From: Agelaius tricolor
Lineage: Eukaryota > Chordata > Aves > Passeriformes > Icteridae
Direction of reading: 5' to 3'
Assembly (NCBI GenBank): GCA_023055355.1
Contig: JALJCS010000039.1
Location: 2,680,501 to 2,744,500 of the forward strand
DNA length: 64,000 bases
In this document: in pieces, positions 56,068 to 64,000 of the stretch
How the letters are laid out: the number at the start of each line of letters is the position of its first letter
Numbering within the stretch: position 1 is the stretch's first letter
Made by a program: the position numbers and the translations under genes
Notes under the pieces: generated by a model
What the model was told of the DNA's origin: nothing
The model's input: the letters and a program-made list of their open reading frames with translations, nothing else
Database searches by the model: none

Positions 56068-57725
56068 TTGCAGTGCCTTGGCATGGGGATCTGTAAGAAA
56101 AGTAATCATGGAATAGTTGGGTTTGGAGAGGACTTGAAATATCCCAGTAGAGCCTGGGGGCACTTTCCCCCCACTGCCTGCCCAGGGCTCTGCTGCCTGG
56201 AGCTGTCCCTGCCAGCAGCTGCTTCCCAGTGCCAGGGCTGGGCCCTGCCAGTGCTGCCAGAGCCCAGCCCAGCCCTGGGGGCTCAGCTCTGCCCTGCAGA
56301 GCCCTCCCAGCTCAGGCACTGCCCAGGGGCAGCTCTGGCTCTGCAGGCTCTGATGGCAACGTCAGAGCAACCCTGAGGAGGCTGGAAAAGCAACACTGAT
56401 GCTGCCTGTGAGGGGCCCTGTGCTGATTTCTGTCACTCCCTGGTTTATTCAGATCTGAGAGAAATTTTTTTATTCTTCTCACTCTGAACTGAAAGATTAA
56501 TATATATGGGCAATTTCCCATCCAGGCAACTCAGAGCAGTAGATTAAAACAACAGGATTTTCCCTTTTAGGAAGCCCCTGCCTTGCTGTGCTCCCTGTAT
56601 AATCTCCTAGTATATGTTCTGCAGTTCAATGCCATGCTGGGAGCAGTCCTGAACAATGCAGCATCCTCCCCACACAAGGAGAACACTCCCAAGCCTCACC
56701 AGCTGTCTCCTGCTACCCAGATCTTGTCCCCCAGCGCTGGGAGCAGCTGCCAGGGCTGGCTGAGAGCTGTCCCTGGCAGGCAGCAGAGTCCCTGCCCCAG
56801 CACAGCGCCCTGGGCTGCAGGACCCTGCTCTGCAGGACAGCCCTGGGCACCCCTGGCTGCTCTGCACAAGAGACAAGCAGAGAATGTACTCACAGGCTCT
56901 GCAGGCATTGGCATGTTGCAGCTTGAGGAGATGGCTCCAGGAGCTGCAGCTGCATTGTCCTGCAGCCAGAGGTTCCTGTGCCAAGGGCTGGCAGTGATTG
57001 TGCCCCAGGCACTTCTCAGCCCCTTCCCAGCCCTGACTGATTGAAGCTCTCTGTGCCTCTGTGCTGTGCCCGCGCTGGCTGCAGGCAGTGCCCCAGCCCT
57101 GCTGGGCTGGCAGAAGAGCTGCTCATCAAGAGAAATGTGCTTTTGAAGCTCTTCTTGGTGACCAGGAGCTGCCTCTGTGCCAGGAGCCCAGCCCAGCTCA
57201 GCAGCACAGACACAGCACAAGGACTTTAATCAGCCTCTGGGGCTTTGTGCTCAGCCCCTGGACATCAGTCCCTGAGAGGGAGCTGAAGAAACCTCTCCAG
57301 AACTCCAAGGCAGAATCCAGTTCCAAAGTTTCTTGGACTTTTAATGGGTCCCAGAGAGGGACACGACTGAGCAAGTGTCCCCAGGCCCCAGGCAGAGCAG
57401 AGAACTGCAGGCAGTGATGACAGGTGGGGACAAAGAGAAGCCAAGTCTTGGTGCCCTGGGGCACAGCAGGGTCTGGGCCAGCAAGGGCTGGGAGGAGACA
57501 CCTTGTCCTGAGGCCCTGGGGCCTCCTGGCACAGCCCCAGCCAGGCTGGGCACTGTCAGCCCCTTGTGCTGCCCTCAGCATCCCCCCCAGCCCACATCCC
57601 AGTGGCCTCAAGGATCTGCTGCAAGGAGTCCCTGGGGAGCCTTGCTCAGCAATGGCCCTGGGGGCTCCTTCATGCTCCCTGCAGGGACTGCAGGTTTTTC
57701 AAAGGACTTTGGGTTTGGCTTTTGT
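56068..57725. other. OR copy 3 upstream flank, no gene seen
   Basis: Collinear with 2182-3838 of block A; includes the duplicated segment 56890-57690. Confidence 0.6.
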
Positions 57726-57729
57726 CTTG

Positions 57730-58200
57730 GAGTCTCTGAGAGGTTTGTGCAATCATGGCCTCCAATTATCTGCTGTAATTAGTCCCTGGAGAGGCTTTGT
57801 CAGTAACAACACTCAGTGGGCTCATTAATGCTTCAGGGTACTTCAGTTATTTTTAGGTACTTGGTGTTTCCCTTTTGATACAGACTCTGTGAGAGGTTTG
57901 TGCAATCATTTCCCCAATTATCTGCTTTAATGAGTCCCCTGAGAGCTTTGTACTGGCACTCAGTGGTGCTCAGTAATGCTTGGAGATACTCAAGTTTTTT
58001 AAGGTAGTTTGGATTTTCCTTTCCACACTGAGTGTCCAAGAGATTTTTGTGCCATCCTGGCCACCAATTCTCTCCTCCAAGGAGTCCATGAGGAGCCTGT
58101 GTTCGCGATGGATCTCAGTGAGACCCACTAATGCTCTGAGACACTTTGGAGTTTTCTTCTGACTTTGAATCCTGGAAAGGTTTGTGCAATCTCCTCCCAG
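57730..58200. repeat. ~160 bp degenerate tandem repeat, three to four units
   Basis: Units near 57731, 57885, 58030 and a diverged one near 58165. Here the unit array meets ERV-2 instead of the ERV-A/B 3' end. Confidence 0.7.
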
Positions 58201-58259
58201 GCCCTGAGGTTCAAGGGCTCAGCTCCAAATGCACCACGGGGCTCATTAGGATAAGGCAA

Positions 58260-58663
58260 TGTGGAGAGCTTTGTGGACAGTTGGCTAGCTGAGAAAGGTA
58301 ACGTCGACATAATACCATTGCTTAAGTTAGACAGAGACAAGTCTAGGATTCAGCAGTTGGTGTCCAACCACTGACAAGGACATTGTGTCCTTGGTGCAAC
58401 AGCAGGATGGGGGAGAGGATCTTTTGCCAAAAATATGAGGATAGTTTCAGCAGAATAACCACAAGAATGTAGAAGTAGTAACAAAATAACCATCAGAATA
58501 TAGGTGTGGTTAGCCAATAAGTAATTAACCAATAATGAGCTCAGCTTTGCAATATGTATAAGCTTCATTAACACCAATATAAATATGTGTGAACCATCAA
58601 TAAAGTTTGAGACTTGCTGATCACGCATATTGAGTGCCGCATTTCTTGTGCTGATTTCCCACA
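58260..58663 (+). mobile_element. ERV-2 5' LTR
   Basis: TGTGGAGAGC to TCCCACA, 404 bp. TATA-like AATATAAATA near 58575 and AATAAAG near 58600. Confidence 0.88.
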
Positions 58664-58665
58664 TA

Positions 58666-58685
58666 TGGTGACCCTGCAATGTGAT
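58666..58685 (+). other. ERV-2 primer binding site, tRNA-Trp-like
   Basis: TGGTGACCC matches the first nine bases of the tRNA-Trp primer site used by alpharetroviruses and the segment ends GTGAT; a 2 bp gain separates the two parts. Two bases (TA) separate it from the LTR. Confidence 0.65.
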
Positions 58686-58866
58686 ACCGGCAATGGCAAC
58701 CACGGTGGATTGGTGTAGGAGTTTGGGTCCTGTCGCAGCAAGGACGGCGAATAAGCACCGCTGAAAAAGGGAAGGTGCCGCGCCCTGGGTGACCTCAACA
58801 AAGAGCCCGGCCGATACGTGCTGCCGAGACCTTGTGGGGCTGCAACAGCACTGACATTTTTAAAAA

Positions 58867-60306
58867 ATGGATAGAGAAAGGCAAGCAGCATATGATTTAT
58901 TTACTTGCTTTTTACAAAAGCATCAGGTTAAGGGCATAGATTTGCAGAAAGAGCTTCCCAGGTTAGCTTACGGGTGTGAACAAGGAATTTTTCAAAATCC
59001 TCATACAGTACATGAACTAACGGAGTGGCGTAAATTAGGAGACACGCTGTGAGAGGCAGTTATAGATGAAGATAAAACTGCAAAAAAGTTGGGAAAGCTA
59101 TGGCGAGTTGTGCATAATGAGTTATTACAATATCAGGCAGAAAAGAAGGCTGCGCAGCAAGCTAGCATGGCGCGTGATAAGAATAAGAGTTATGGGGACT
59201 GGTTCAATTGTCCGTGACCTCCTGCCACATCTGCAGTCATTTTGCCACCAACATCAGCTCCTGCTTCAAGCAGCAGCTCACCCACCGCCTGTGCTACAAC
59301 AGCACTGCCTGCACCGCCTGTGTCAAACCCTCCATCTCCTCCTCCTGGCAATGAGCTGATCCCTGGGTCAGAGAGTGACCTAGCGGGGGCCATTGCACGG
59401 GGGCGAAGGGAGGCATGGGCAGCGGTAGCAAAAGATATCATCGTTACGGGGCATAAAGAGCCTATAAAAGCAGCTATGGATGTTGCTTGTCCAGTGATAT
59501 ATTCACCTGTGGCAGGGGGCAGGTTTCAAGCAACAATAACTGCTCTAGACTGGAAGCTGCTGTCGCAATTACGGTCCCCAGTTAGTCAATTTGGGCTAAC
59601 CAGTGAGCCCACAAAACAAATGCTTGACTATATCTGGGGGACTCAGGTGTTACTGCTGGCTGATTGCAGAGGAATAGCGAAGCTTATCTTCACTCAGCAT
59701 CAGCAGCTCTTGTTTAATGCACACTGGCAGGCACTCTGTCAGGAATGCGTAGCAGTAATACGGCAGCCAGGCGACCCGTTACACGGGATAACCCTAGAGG
59801 AGCTAATGGGTCTAGGGCCTTTTCTTCAGACAGAAGCACAGGCGTTACTCGGTCCTGATAAATGTCGGGAGGCTATGCACCTGGTGCTGTTGGCTATAGA
59901 TAGGATAAAAGAGCCAGGCGGGGTCCCCTCTTATATGGGAATAAAGCAAGGAAGAGATGAGTCATTCGGATCTTATATAGATAAGGCAGCCAATGCTATC
60001 GAGCGGGCAGGAGTCCCTGATTTCATGAAGGGTACTTTGTTGAAACAATGCGCACTCAAGAACTGTAATCAGGCTACAAGGAACGTATTAAATACCCTAA
60101 GAGCTAATTGGTCTATAGAAGAAGCTTTAGAACGATTGGCAAATGTGCCCATAGGAAATCAAGCGATGTTAGTAGAAGCTATTAAGGAGTTAGGAGCAGG
60201 ATTACAAAAACAGGCAGCAGCCTCACAGTCAGGTGTTAGCTGCTCTTGCACCCCTACAAGCAGCAGCAACAAATACTCCACGGGCTCCATCTGCTGGCTG
60301 ATTTAA
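58867..60306 (+). pseudogene. gag: ERV-2 gag (matrix, capsid)
   Basis: ATG 58867 starts a matrix-like domain. The same frame continues past TGA at 59050 and TGA at 59215 into a long open stretch (59242-60306) with a proline-rich linker, then a capsid with the major homology region (QGRDESFGSYIDK, residues 236-248 of that frame). The frame shifts near 60235 just before the zinc knuckles. Two nonsense changes plus one frameshift: otherwise well kept. Confidence 0.88.
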
Positions 60307-60307
60307 A

Positions 60308-60409
60308 TGTTACCGGTGTGGAAGCATAGGACATACCCGAAGGGCTTGTCAAGCAGCCAGCGTCTGGTGCCAAAATTGTCGCTTGGATATCCACAACACC
60401 AGAGCCTGC
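60308..60409 (+). pseudogene. gag: ERV-2 nucleocapsid, two zinc knuckles
   Basis: Two exact Cys-x2-Cys-x4-His-x4-Cys units at 60308-60349 and 60368-60409. A TGA at 60297 precedes them in their frame. A 32 bp direct repeat follows at about 60479-60542 and shifts the frame again. Confidence 0.88.
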
Positions 60410-60539
60410 CGACGCCGCTCGGGAAACGGGAAGGCCAGCGCGTCCACAAGCTGCTGTGCCCAGACACAAGTAGCTGCTGTCAACACCTCAGCCCAGCTTC
60501 CCTTCAACCTGTCAACACCTCAGCCCAGCTTCCCTTCAA

Positions 60540-60838
60540 CCAGCCACCACGGGAGCCTCGGGCTGGACGTGGCAGCCGCAGCAGCAGTAACATTGATGAC
60601 CACCCAACTGGAAAAGGTTCCGACTGGAATAAAGGGACCAATCATCATTGATGGACAACCTATCCAAGCTTTGCTCCAGAGACAATCATCGGCCATTATG
60701 ATGGGATTTTTTGTTTTAGCCGGGATAATAGACGCTGATTATATGGGGGAAATTTTTGTGCCATGGTGCATACTCCTTTTCCGCCAGTACGAATCAAGAG
60801 AGGATAGCTCAATTGGTTCCATTGGAGCAGATGACTAA
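60540..60838 (+). pseudogene. ERV-2 dUTPase domain
   Basis: GSLGLDVAAA, then VPTGIKGP, the QSSAIMMGFFVLAGIIDADY stretch and GEI match the ordered dUTPase motifs, with changes in the substrate-binding motif. The location between gag and protease is typical of class II viruses. Confidence 0.78.
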
Positions 60839-60862
60839 AACTTTACCCCTCGTCAATCACAG

Positions 60863-61255
60863 TTGAGAGGGAAACGAGGCTTTGGTTCCACTGGAGGACT
60901 CACTCTATTAACAAGGAAGCTGAATGATCGACCAAAGCACACTGTAATAATAGAGTATCAGGGTGGGAGGCAAACCTTGGAAGGTTTATTACATACTGGT
61001 GCGGACTCCAGCATTATTAGTCCAGATTTCTGGCCCCACAACTGGCCATTACAGCCAACCACAGGGACAGTTACCAGGGTTGGAGGCCTAACACTTGCAA
61101 GAAAATCATCCATGTTATCTGTAACTATTGACGGAAAAAGTTTACAGAATGTTTTCTCAATTGTACCTTTGCCCCCTACTGTGCAGTGCCTCATTGGTTG
61201 GGATATTTTGGCTCAAATGGGAGTAGTGCTGACAAATGAGCACCCTTTGGGCTAA
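60863..61255 (+). pseudogene. pro: ERV-2 protease with lost catalytic aspartate
   Basis: Aspartic protease frame of 130 codons ending in the CLIGWDIL helix-type segment. The active site reads H-T-G in LLHTGADSS instead of D-T-G, so the enzyme is predicted to be dead. Confidence 0.82.
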
Positions 61256-61269
61256 CAACGGCCATTACA

Positions 61270-61524
61270 TGGACTTTCCTGATCCCACTCCGATGAAAAA
61301 CAGAGGACCTGGTGTGGGTTGAGCAATGGCCCTTAAAAGGGGAAAGTCTCATTCAGGCACACAAGCTGGTGCAGGAGCAGTTTGATCAAGGACATCTCCG
61401 GTTATCTGTTAGTCCTTGGAGTGCTCCTGTTTTTGTGATCAAGAGGAGATGATCCTGGCAGGTGTCGTCTCCTGCATGATCTACGTGCCATCAATGATCA
61501 GATGCGTAGTATGGGAGCCCTGCA
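61270..61524 (+). pseudogene. pol: ERV-2 reverse transcriptase N-terminal stub
   Basis: VWVEQWPLK, LVQEQFDQGHL and [11 protein letters not shown] identify the RT finger region; after a frameshift it ends LRAIND...MGALQP. The rest of pol is missing. Confidence 0.82.
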
Positions 61525-61546
61525 GCCTAGATAGCTCAGTCGGTAG
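61525..61546 (+). other. tRNA-Lys 5' fragment at the deletion junction
   Basis: GCCTAGATAGCTCAGTCGGTAG matches the 5' end of tRNA-Lys(UUU) at 20 of 22 positions including the A box. It stands between RT and env. Too short for a tRNA gene: anticodon and T arms are absent. Confidence 0.6.
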
Positions 61547-62215
61547 CTTTCTGGCTCCAGGGGTGGCAGCAGCAGGCACCCATGCCACCCTAAATAAGTT
61601 GGGATGCTGGCTTGCGAAGCAAACCAATGCCACTTCTATGGCGCTTTCTAGCCTTTTGCTTGATGTTGATTCTATTCGCCATGCAACGCTTCAAAATAGA
61701 GCTGCAATTGATTTTCTTTTACTTGCACAAGGCCATGGTTGTGAAGAATTTGAAGGCATGCGTTGCATGAACCTTTCTGACCATTCATGATCCATCCACT
61801 CCCAACTCTCTGAGTTGCGGAGGTTAACTGGAAACTTACAGGTAGAATTGGGCTTTGATATTGATGAATGGCTCAAATCTTTAGGCCTGGGATCATGGTT
61901 ACGCTCTATTGTTAAGGTCAGCATTATAGTGGGCATTATAGCTTTGTTAGTAGTATTAATTTTGCCGTGGTTTTGCATATGCTTACAAAACATGGTGCAA
62001 AGGATGATATCTGCTGCATTTAATCAGACCATGCTTGTTCAACAGAAAAACGGGGGAAGTGTGGAGAGCTTTGTGGACAGTTGGCTAGCTGAGAAAGGTC
62101 ATGTAGACATAATACCGTTGGTTAAGCAACAAGGAGACAAGTCTAGGAGTCAGCAGTCAGTGTCCAATAGTGGACAAGGGCATTGTGCCCTTGGTGCAAC
62201 AACAGGATAGGGAAG
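61547..62215 (+). pseudogene. env: ERV-2 env transmembrane subunit
   Basis: The transmembrane region starts in mid-sequence: an N-terminal helix, an immunosuppressive-domain-like segment, a Cys-x7-Cys pair ([11 protein letters not shown]), a TGA at 61787, then a membrane-spanning stretch (IVGIIALLVVLILPWFCIC) and a cytoplasmic tail running into the LTR. It resembles alpharetrovirus-type env. The surface subunit is absent. Confidence 0.8.
62046..62059 (+). other. ERV-2 polypurine tract
   Basis: AAAAACGGGGGAAG directly before the 3' LTR, the plus-strand priming site; one pyrimidine interrupts it. Confidence 0.75.
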
Positions 62216-62462
62216 AGGATCTTTTGCCAAAAATATGAAGATAGTTTCAATAGAATAACTACAAGAATGTAGAAGTAGCAACAGAATAACCATAAGAATG
62301 CAGAAGTAGGCATAGTTGGTTGATAAGTAACCAATAATGAGCTCAGCCTTGCAATATGTATGAGCTTCATTAACACCAATATAAATAAGTGAGACTATCA
62401 ATAAAGTTTGAGACTTGCTGATCACTCATACTGAGTGCTGCATTTCTTCTGCTGATCCAACA
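62060..62462 (+). mobile_element. ERV-2 3' LTR
   Basis: TGTGGAGAGC to GATCCAACA, 403 bp, with AATATAAATA near 62380 and AATAAAG near 62400. It stops inside a ZNF coding exon. Confidence 0.88.
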
Positions 62463-63083
62463 GGTGGAGCTGCAGCTGAAGCCCTTCCCACACTCCCCAC
62501 ACTCGTAGGGCCATTCCCCAGTGGCTGATCAGGGGTGCTGCTCTGCCTGAAGCTCTTCCCACACTCCAAGCACTTGTAGGGCTTCTCCCCATCATGAAGC
62601 TGCTTCTGGGCCACCAGCTCTGAGCTCTGGCTGAAGCTCTGTCCACCTTCCTGGCTCAGGTTGGGTCTTTCCTCTTCAGAGCACCCTGTGCTGGCTTTGG
62701 AGCCCCTCGTCCTGCAGGATCTCCAAGGTTTTTCCTCCCCATTGGATTCCTGTGCCCTGGAGTCGCTCAAAAAGGCCTCTTCCATGAGGTTCTGCTGTGG
62801 GGATTTGTCCTCCCTGCTCTCCATCCTCAGCTCCTTCCCTGGGGGAGGAAGGACAAGGAGAGGATGGGATTTGCCTCCATGCCAGAGGGAAGGGGAAGGA
62901 GATCCCCCCAGTGCATCCCCAGCAGGACGGCGTTGGCAGCAGCCGGGGGCCATGCTGGGCTGGGAGATGGAGCAGGAGAGAGGGGGCAAGGGGCACTGAC
63001 TTCCTCCTCACCTGCCTGGGTGTCCTGGGCCATCTTCCTCTTCCTCGCAGTCTCCTGCTCCATCTGGCCAAGGTGTGGGAATC
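62463..63083 (-). pseudogene. C2H2 zinc-finger gene copy 4, truncated by ERV-2
   Basis: Best-preserved 5' structure: exon 63012-63083 after acceptor ccaaaccag, ATG at 63063 ([17 protein letters not shown]), donor GTGAGG, intron of 173 bp, acceptor cctcccccag, second exon from 62838 ([13 protein letters not shown]...). One finger (YKCLECGK...) is followed by a net loss that breaks the frame, then a partial second finger that ends at the ERV LTR. The remaining fingers are not in this window. Confidence 0.85.
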
Positions 63084-63494
63084 CTGGTTTGGGGAAAAAC
63101 AAGGGATCAGCATGTTGGGTTTAATGGTCCCGCTACCCAAGTTTTGGATGGAGATGTCACTTCTCCCTCCAGCCTCGGGGGCCCGGACCCTGCTCATCCC
63201 CAGCCTCCCCCATTCCTCCAGGCTGCTGGGGATCCCCCGGCTCCGGCATCGCCCCTCTGCGCTCTCCCCACCCCAGGGCTCCCACGTTCTCCCCCAGCTC
63301 TCCCGGGGATCCCCAAACCCAACATCACTCCCCTGCCTGCAGGTACCGGCAATCGCCACGTGGGACACCCCAAGATCCCTCCAGGGCCATTTCCGGCCCA
63401 GCTTTGGGGTCCTGCAAGATCCAAACATCCCCTGCCCTGCCAAACCACCCTGCCGGAGACCGCCCGATGCATTTGGGGTGAGCTCCCCGCTCAC
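63084..63494 (-). other. first intron of ZNF copy 4
   Basis: Between donor GTGAGC at 63494 and acceptor CAG at 63084, 411 bp, without other features seen. Confidence 0.6.
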
Positions 63495-64000
63495 CTGCGG
63501 TTCCGGGGGGGCGATGCCGGGGGACCCCGGCCCGAGCGGGGGAACCGCGTGGGGTTGGTGCTGCTCCTCCTCCTGCTCCGCCTCTGTCCCTCCTCTTCCT
63601 GCTCCTCCTTTCCTCTCGATCCTCCCTTTCCCTTTGCCTTTCCTTTTCCTCCTTCTCTCTCCCTCCTCTCCCTCCCGCTCCATCTCCGCTCCCAGCCCGG
63701 CCCGGGCAGTGCCGGCACCCAAAAGCAGCCGCGCTCTGCCCTGGGGGGGTTCCAAAGCGGCCCCGCCCCGCCCGGCACTGGGAGCGATACTGGGGGCGCT
63801 GGGAACGATGGTGGGAGCACCGGGCAGGAACTGGGAACGCTCTCCCTGCCGGTGATGCTCTTACTGGGAGCGCTGGGAACGATGGTGGGAGCAGCGGGCA
63901 GGAACTGGGAGCGCTCTCCCTGCCGGTCCCGCTCTTACTGGGAGCGCTGGGAGGGGACTGGGAGCGCTGGGAGGGGACTGGGAGCAAACAGCGCCAGGAC
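63495..64000 (-). promoter_or_regulatory. CpG-rich promoter and first exon of ZNF copy 4
   Basis: High GC and CpG with GGGGCGGGGC near 63765. The first exon ends CCGCAG/GTGAGC at 63495. An ATG at 63683 opens a Glu/Arg/Lys-rich frame of 63 codons to the donor; spliced on, it runs 24 codons through exon 2 in another frame and stops, so it is an upstream frame overlapping the real start. 63770-63990 is a CpG-rich repeat of ACTGGGAGCGCTGGGA units. Confidence 0.65.

Larger units (their letters stand above)
58260..62462 (+). mobile_element. ERV-2, class II provirus with two LTRs and deleted pol/env
   Basis: 5' LTR, Trp-like primer site, gag, dUTPase and protease, a reverse-transcriptase stub, env transmembrane part, purine tract and 3' LTR, about 4.2 kb. 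RT core, RNase H, integrase and the env surface subunit are missing. The two LTRs differ at roughly one base in ten by eye, and the flanks (aggcaa, ggtgga) do not form a target-site duplication. Not able to replicate. Confidence 0.9.

Noticed and set aside
56068..56319. 84-residue N-terminal extension of OR copy 3
   Set aside because: Not typical of ORs, lies across a splice acceptor and in GC-rich flank shared as non-coding DNA with block A.
61525..61546. tRNA-Lys gene
   Set aside because: Only the 5' 22 bases match; no anticodon arm, T arm or acceptor 3' half follows.

Overview
The window looks like nuclear DNA of a bird, most likely a songbird. It has three intact olfactory receptor genes of the bird-expanded family 14 type, four copies of an avian-type C2H2 zinc-finger gene, CR1 LINE fragments, class II (alpha/beta-like) endogenous retroviruses (ERVs), and abundant minisatellite and satellite DNA. 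There are no operons, no complete RNA genes and no CRISPR array. Species and chromosome cannot be read from the sequence.

The region is a mosaic of segmental duplications. An OR block occurs three times: block A (1-7290), block B (19370-30620) and block C (53730-58250). Each holds a 37-41 bp minisatellite, a CR1 piece and one intact minus-strand OR gene. A and B also carry a related, decayed minus-strand ERV that has its 5' LTR and tRNA-Lys type primer site but has lost pol. In C that position is taken by an unrelated plus-strand ERV (58260-62462) with two LTRs, a tRNA-Trp-like primer site, gag, dUTPase/protease, a stub of reverse transcriptase and the transmembrane part of env.

A zinc-finger (ZNF) block occurs as E1 (7290-17150, +), an inverted partial copy E1' (33712-37066, -) and E2 (38690-50600, +). 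E1' and E2 face each other as a palindrome with arms of about 3.2 kb around a 1.6 kb spacer. ZNF copy 1 is a pseudogene with four frameshifts. Copy 2 has a tandem-triplicated upstream exon and five fingers. Copy 3 has an intact seven-finger frame. Copy 4 (62463-63083, -) is cut off by the ERV but keeps a CpG-rich promoter at the window edge. Downstream of each ZNF copy come a CR1 tail, a minisatellite of RFX X-box-like palindromes, a 68 bp minisatellite, a long TGACATCA array, a 60 bp AT-rich array, the 37-41 bp minisatellite and a satellite of about 190 bp.

The OR and ZNF genes do not form a pathway. They are together because repeats have copied and inverted this segment. The most unusual points are: a conserved in-frame zinc finger just beyond the ZNF stop codon, a tRNA-Lys 5' fragment fused into a provirus at the site of its pol/env deletion, a G-depleted 1.5 kb insertion with a clean empty site in the sister copy, the palindrome with its exon triplication, and OR divergence concentrated in the segments that line the odorant pocket.
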